IMG/VR virus record: IMGVR_UViG_3300025110_000013
Span: 1-61,889 of that record
Length of the DNA stretch: 61,889 bases
Reading direction: 5' to 3' (one strand)
Source of the DNA: a virus
The notes under the pieces were generated by a model that worked only from the letters and a program-made list of their open reading frames with translations, did no database searches and was not told the DNA's origin. The position numbers and the translations under genes are program-made. Shown in pieces: positions 58,980 through 61,889 of the stretch. Each line of letters begins with the position of its first letter. The stretch's first letter is position 1.

Positions 58980-59442
58980 TACTGATCTCCTTGTTATAGT
59001 CTGATACAAAATTGTTTTCGTTGTAAATGCGCTCCAGATAAATCTTATTGGTGCGGCACTTATTCCTTCCTTCCGGTGTCATGTTCAACGTCCCATAGTT
59101 GTGGGTATTGGCATGGCAATCTAGGCAAATCACCGTTACGTTTTCACGTAAGTTATTACGGTCATTGCCATCGTGGTGATGTAGCTCTAGTTGTTTTATT
59201 GGTTTACTTACACCACACTCTTCGCACGTTGTGCCGTGTCGACGAAAGAATATCTTCCGCATAGACCCTGACTTATAAGTAGAGTCTGGCTTGATCCTCG
59301 CCTCTACAGATACGTGCGCCCCTTGGCAATCGTTGGAGCAATAGATCCCTCGCTTCTGAGAGTATCGGTACATAAATATCTTACGACACTCTTCGTTCTT
59401 GCAGATGGATGTACCCCAATATTCAGGATTCTTTCTGCTCAT
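58948..59442 (-). CDS. HNH endonuclease, 164 aa
   Basis: ATG 59442 has GGGAGGTGATCCG upstream and its ATGA overlaps the stop of the 354-residue gene. A zinc ribbon CKNEECRKIF ... YCSNDC (about 14-39) comes first. CEECGVSKPIKQLELHHHDG and NVTVICLDCHANTH then give a zinc-bound HNH core. It is probably a homing or intron-less free-standing nuclease. Confidence 0.85.
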   Translation of the reverse strand: MSRKNPEYWGTSICKNEECRKIFMYRYSQKRGIYCSNDCQGAHVSVEARIKPDSTYKSGSMRKIFFRRHGTTCEECGVSKPIKQLELHHHDGNDRNNLRENVTVICLDCHANTHNYGTLNMTPEGRNKCRTNKIYLERIYNENNFVSDYNKEISNGITKQQPKG

Positions 59443-60503
59443 CGGATCACCTCCCCTACTGGCTCTTCCCACTTATGAACCAAGCCACATGACCGATTGA
59501 TAAATTGGTTGAACTTAGCGCGGAATGTCTTAAGGTCTTCTGGAGAAGTAGCCTGTTTAATCTCTGTCTCTGCCAAGAAACATACGAGTAGGGCTAACCC
59601 TTCTGGCGATTCTGAACCCCCTTTCGATACACTCTTTAATACCCTCCTAACTTCATGTCCATCCCAATTAGCGGTGCCATACAACCCCCCAATATTATTA
59701 GCATCACGCAAAACAGAAATAACACCGCAATCAATTAACACTTGCCTATGGGTGCGTACATACTCAGGATCATCTGCTGGTAAGATCGTACCCAACGCGC
59801 AGGCCCAATCCCAGAAGTTATCAATCCAAGGTTTAAGCTCTTCCTTGGCCCCCGAATCCACCCTGCTTCGCTTCTTTATTGGTGTGAATACATGACCAAT
59901 ATTGCACCAGAATTCTGTACCTTCCTCGCGCATAAGTATGATCTGTTTGTTGTCATCGCTACGATCAAACCCACGCTGCTGTAGAGTCTGGCTTTGATCC
60001 CACGTTGTCGCACCAACGTAATTACTCTTTGGTAGAAAGAACTTCTCACGCACTTTCTTATCCGTCCACGCGTATATGAACTGCTTACCGTTCTGTATAT
60101 CAAACCCAATACTTCTTGGTAAGTACTCCTCAAGAAACACATACCTACTGTTGTGCGCTCCATTACCTGTACCGTTGCGGATCTTAATTACCTCGTTACT
60201 GATCCGATCCCCTGCCTCATTCCTACCCACTACACGCTCCCACACAATAGGCGCAAGCGCATGGATTTCTCTTGACGTAGGGGTTGCGTTTGGTGTACCC
60301 CACCACTTGAATACGTCATCCCCAAAACTGTACCCATCAAGAAACGCATAGCAATTATCACTTAGCATCTTGATCCTCTGTACCTTATACCTACGATTCC
60401 CTATGGGGCGTACGTCTTGCTCCAATGTATGATTCTTACTTATCATAGGCTTCGTATTGTGATACTTAGCCCTTACTGCTTTAAAGTTATCTAAAGATTC
60501 CAT
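59439..60503 (-). CDS. Hypothetical early protein, 354 aa
   Basis: A large protein with IKMLSDNCYAFLDGYSFGDD, SIGFDIQNGKQFIYAWTDKK and TEFWCNIGHVFTPIKKRSRV. Many aromatic residues and no recognised domain. It follows the VWA gene by 57 bp in the same direction and may be part of the same early operon. It overlaps the HNH start by 4 bp. AAGGAAATACAA precedes ATG. Confidence 0.75.
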   Translation of the reverse strand: MESLDNFKAVRAKYHNTKPMISKNHTLEQDVRPIGNRRYKVQRIKMLSDNCYAFLDGYSFGDDVFKWWGTPNATPTSREIHALAPIVWERVVGRNEAGDRISNEVIKIRNGTGNGAHNSRYVFLEEYLPRSIGFDIQNGKQFIYAWTDKKVREKFFLPKSNYVGATTWDQSQTLQQRGFDRSDDNKQIILMREEGTEFWCNIGHVFTPIKKRSRVDSGAKEELKPWIDNFWDWACALGTILPADDPEYVRTHRQVLIDCGVISVLRDANNIGGLYGTANWDGHEVRRVLKSVSKGGSESPEGLALLVCFLAETEIKQATSPEDLKTFRAKFNQFINRSCGLVHKWEEPVGEVIR

Positions 60504-60560
60504 TTGTATTTCCTTGTGTTTATATACAACGCGCTTTAACCGAAAGCCTTGTTGTAAAAA

Positions 60561-61889
60561 TTAAATGTCTCCACTACTTACGTGTAAGACCTTACCGTTA
60601 TCGGGTGTAGCACCCTCGTTATCCACGATGCACCACAGTACTGGATGATCCCAAGTCCCCCACTCGTACACGTATCCATCAGTGAACACGATACTTGCGT
60701 TGGGTGTGATCTTATTATCCGCAAGATACTTTGGTACACACGTAACATCCGTACCACCCCCACCTGTGGGCTGTGTCTTCTTAGCCACATCATCAAGCTC
60801 ATCCAAGCTATACTTCTCCGCTCGGGCTACTTGTGTATCCCAATACAGAACGTGTAACTCTTTTGGCTTGACCATCTTGGCAATGTCTACCACTTCGGAT
60901 AGTTGCCGCCGCGCTTCCTCAATGCCAATCGAACCCGACATATCTATCTCGACACATAGAACCTCTACTGTCTCGGATATCGCGCTAGGGAAGTAATACC
61001 CTGCTCCTAAATACTTACGGTTAGGGGTCTTGTATGTAGACATATCATTCCCCCGACAATTGGTAACCATGAAGTCACGCATCACATCAAGCCAATTGAC
61101 CTGTGGTTTAAGTAGTGCGTCGAGATTAGTCACATCACCACCCGCACCCGCCTTACCCGCTGTCATACATCCTTGGCGTACCGCTGTATCGATGGCTTTC
61201 TCTAAGTCCTTCTTCTCCTCATCGGACATATCTTGTGCGCCTTCCCAATCATGGTCATCAAACCCTACTGCTGTGTTTTGTGAACCTGTAGTACCGCCGT
61301 CGTCGGGTTGTCCTTCTTGTGGTAAGTCCTCACCACAACCATCGCCACCTTGCCCGGTCCCCGGATCATCTATACGATCCTCATCGTCACATTCTTCACC
61401 ACCCTGACCACCTTCGCCCTCGTTATCATCGTCCTTATCTTCCTGATACAAGATGTCGAACACTTGCTTGGCGTTCATGCCTCGGAACTTCTCATCGACT
61501 AGCCCTTGGTAATCACCCGTAGGCATCTCGGCAAAGGGTACGTTCCAATCGGCCTTACCCTCCTTACGCTTACGCTCCATAATCGATTTGATCTCATCCT
61601 CGATCTCAAGATTAATCACGTAGTCGCACGCCATGTTTGCAATCCTTCCATTCTTCTCGTACAAGACCTTCCAGATTTTAAGGTGTCGGTACACTTTATG
61701 TTTACCCTCATGGATAATTATGTATCGTAGATTCGCATCGCTAATAGCTTCGATCATCTCCACACCGTACTTCTCATCGCGCCCATTGGTACACGCTGTC
61801 GGTATGTTCGGATCAACTTCTCTACTACCGATCATGTATATACCTGTCATTGGCAGATACATCGGCTCTCCCATCACCTTAACAACGGC
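60561..61889 (-). CDS. VWA-domain / putative metallopeptidase protein, main part (N terminus at 1-248)
   Basis: Together with 1-248 this makes a 457-residue protein. The N-terminal domain has HEGKH (HExxH, a zinc-peptidase-like motif as in DUF2201 proteins). An acidic, Gly-rich linker follows (about residues 155-225). The C-terminal VWA-like domain has the MIDAS start DMSGSIG and later FTDGYVYEW. MoxR AAA+ proteins work with such VWA partners, and the ATPase gene is two genes upstream. The window edge cuts the 5' end of this copy. The true start is at 248 in the left copy. Confidence 0.83.
   Translation of the reverse strand, partial: AVVKVMGEPMYLPMTGIYMIGSREVDPNIPTACTNGRDEKYGVEMIEAISDANLRYIIIHEGKHKVYRHLKIWKVLYEKNGRIANMACDYVINLEIEDEIKSIMERKRKEGKADWNVPFAEMPTGDYQGLVDEKFRGMNAKQVFDILYQEDKDDDNEGEGGQGGEECDDEDRIDDPGTGQGGDGCGEDLPQEGQPDDGGTTGSQNTAVGFDDHDWEGAQDMSDEEKKDLEKAIDTAVRQGCMTAGKAGAGGDVTNLDALLKPQVNWLDVMRDFMVTNCRGNDMSTYKTPNRKYLGAGYYFPSAISETVEVLCVEIDMSGSIGIEEARRQLSEVVDIAKMVKPKELHVLYWDTQVARAEKYSLDELDDVAKKTQPTGGGGTDVTCVPKYLADNKITPNASIVFTDGYVYEWGTWDHPVLWCIVDNEGATPDNGKVLHVSSGDI
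61687..61889. repeat. Right copy of 203-bp terminal direct repeat
   Basis: It matches 1-203, with differences at 61689 (G) and 61763 (C). See the left copy. Confidence 0.95.

Overview
The window is a complete, or nearly complete, genome of a tailed double-stranded DNA phage. Its last 203 bases repeat its first 203 bases with two mismatches, and one gene (the VWA-domain protein) runs off the left end and continues in frame at the right end. The unit genome is therefore about 61,686 bp, either circularly permuted or terminally redundant. The virion genes fit a short-tailed (podovirus-like) particle. There is a portal, a Mu gpT-like major capsid protein, a P22 gp4-like adaptor, a P22 gp10-like stabilisation protein and tail fibres, but I see no tape measure, tail tube, sheath or baseplate. 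I see no integrase, no clear repressor, no phage RNA polymerase, no tRNA and no CRISPR array, so a lytic phage using host RNA polymerase is the simplest reading. Many small genes (YYxxGG and RGAGxxxKG basic proteins, DUF6321- and DUF5872-like proteins, PLxRFG-like giant protein, GroES-like gene) are of the kind seen in marine proteobacterial phages. The host cannot be named from the sequence.

Layout. Two long divergent blocks meet near 5.1-5.5 kb and converge near 44.5 kb. The plus-strand block (5487-44441) is the late block: terminase small and large subunits, portal, GroES-like protein, scaffold, capsid (followed by a strong terminator at 13760), many small structural proteins, adaptor and tail proteins, a repeat-rich fibre and a 1,024-residue S74-chaperone fibre. 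After these come a 2OG-Fe(II) oxygenase-like gene, a lysis cassette (holin candidates including one with an EF-hand, overlapping spanins, GH24 lysozyme), the gp10-like protein, and several very large virion or ejection proteins ending in a 2,297-residue polyprotein-like gene with an HExxH motif.

The minus-strand block runs from about 5.1 kb leftwards through the window end and on to 44.5 kb. It starts with small early genes and an iteron-rich, AT-rich non-coding region (3.15-3.88 kb) that is my best origin candidate. Next comes a MoxR-type AAA+ ATPase, DUF3150-like and VWA/metallopeptidase-like triad that crosses the window ends. It then carries large unknown genes, an HNH endonuclease, VRR-NUC, HTH-DUF3310, a possible RAMP-like protein, a SutA-like RNA polymerase-binding peptide, family A DNA polymerase, a Cas4/AddB-like Fe-S nuclease, SNF2 helicase, an SSB-like protein and a PrimPol-DUF927 helicase. 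Together these last genes form a self-contained replisome.

The most unusual structures are as follows. (1) A 460-bp degenerate pentanucleotide array (54876-55338) is punctuated by eight ACCTGCC heptamers whose spacings are all 4 modulo 5. (2) A family of GTGTA-NN-TACAC palindromes occurs only at early-gene starts and leaders. (3) Eleven AATGTTC/GAACATT copies lie in 370 bp next to an AT-rich tract. (4) The AAA+/DUF3150/VWA module is present in a phage. (5) Ca2+-binding motifs occur in a holin-like protein and in a virion protein.
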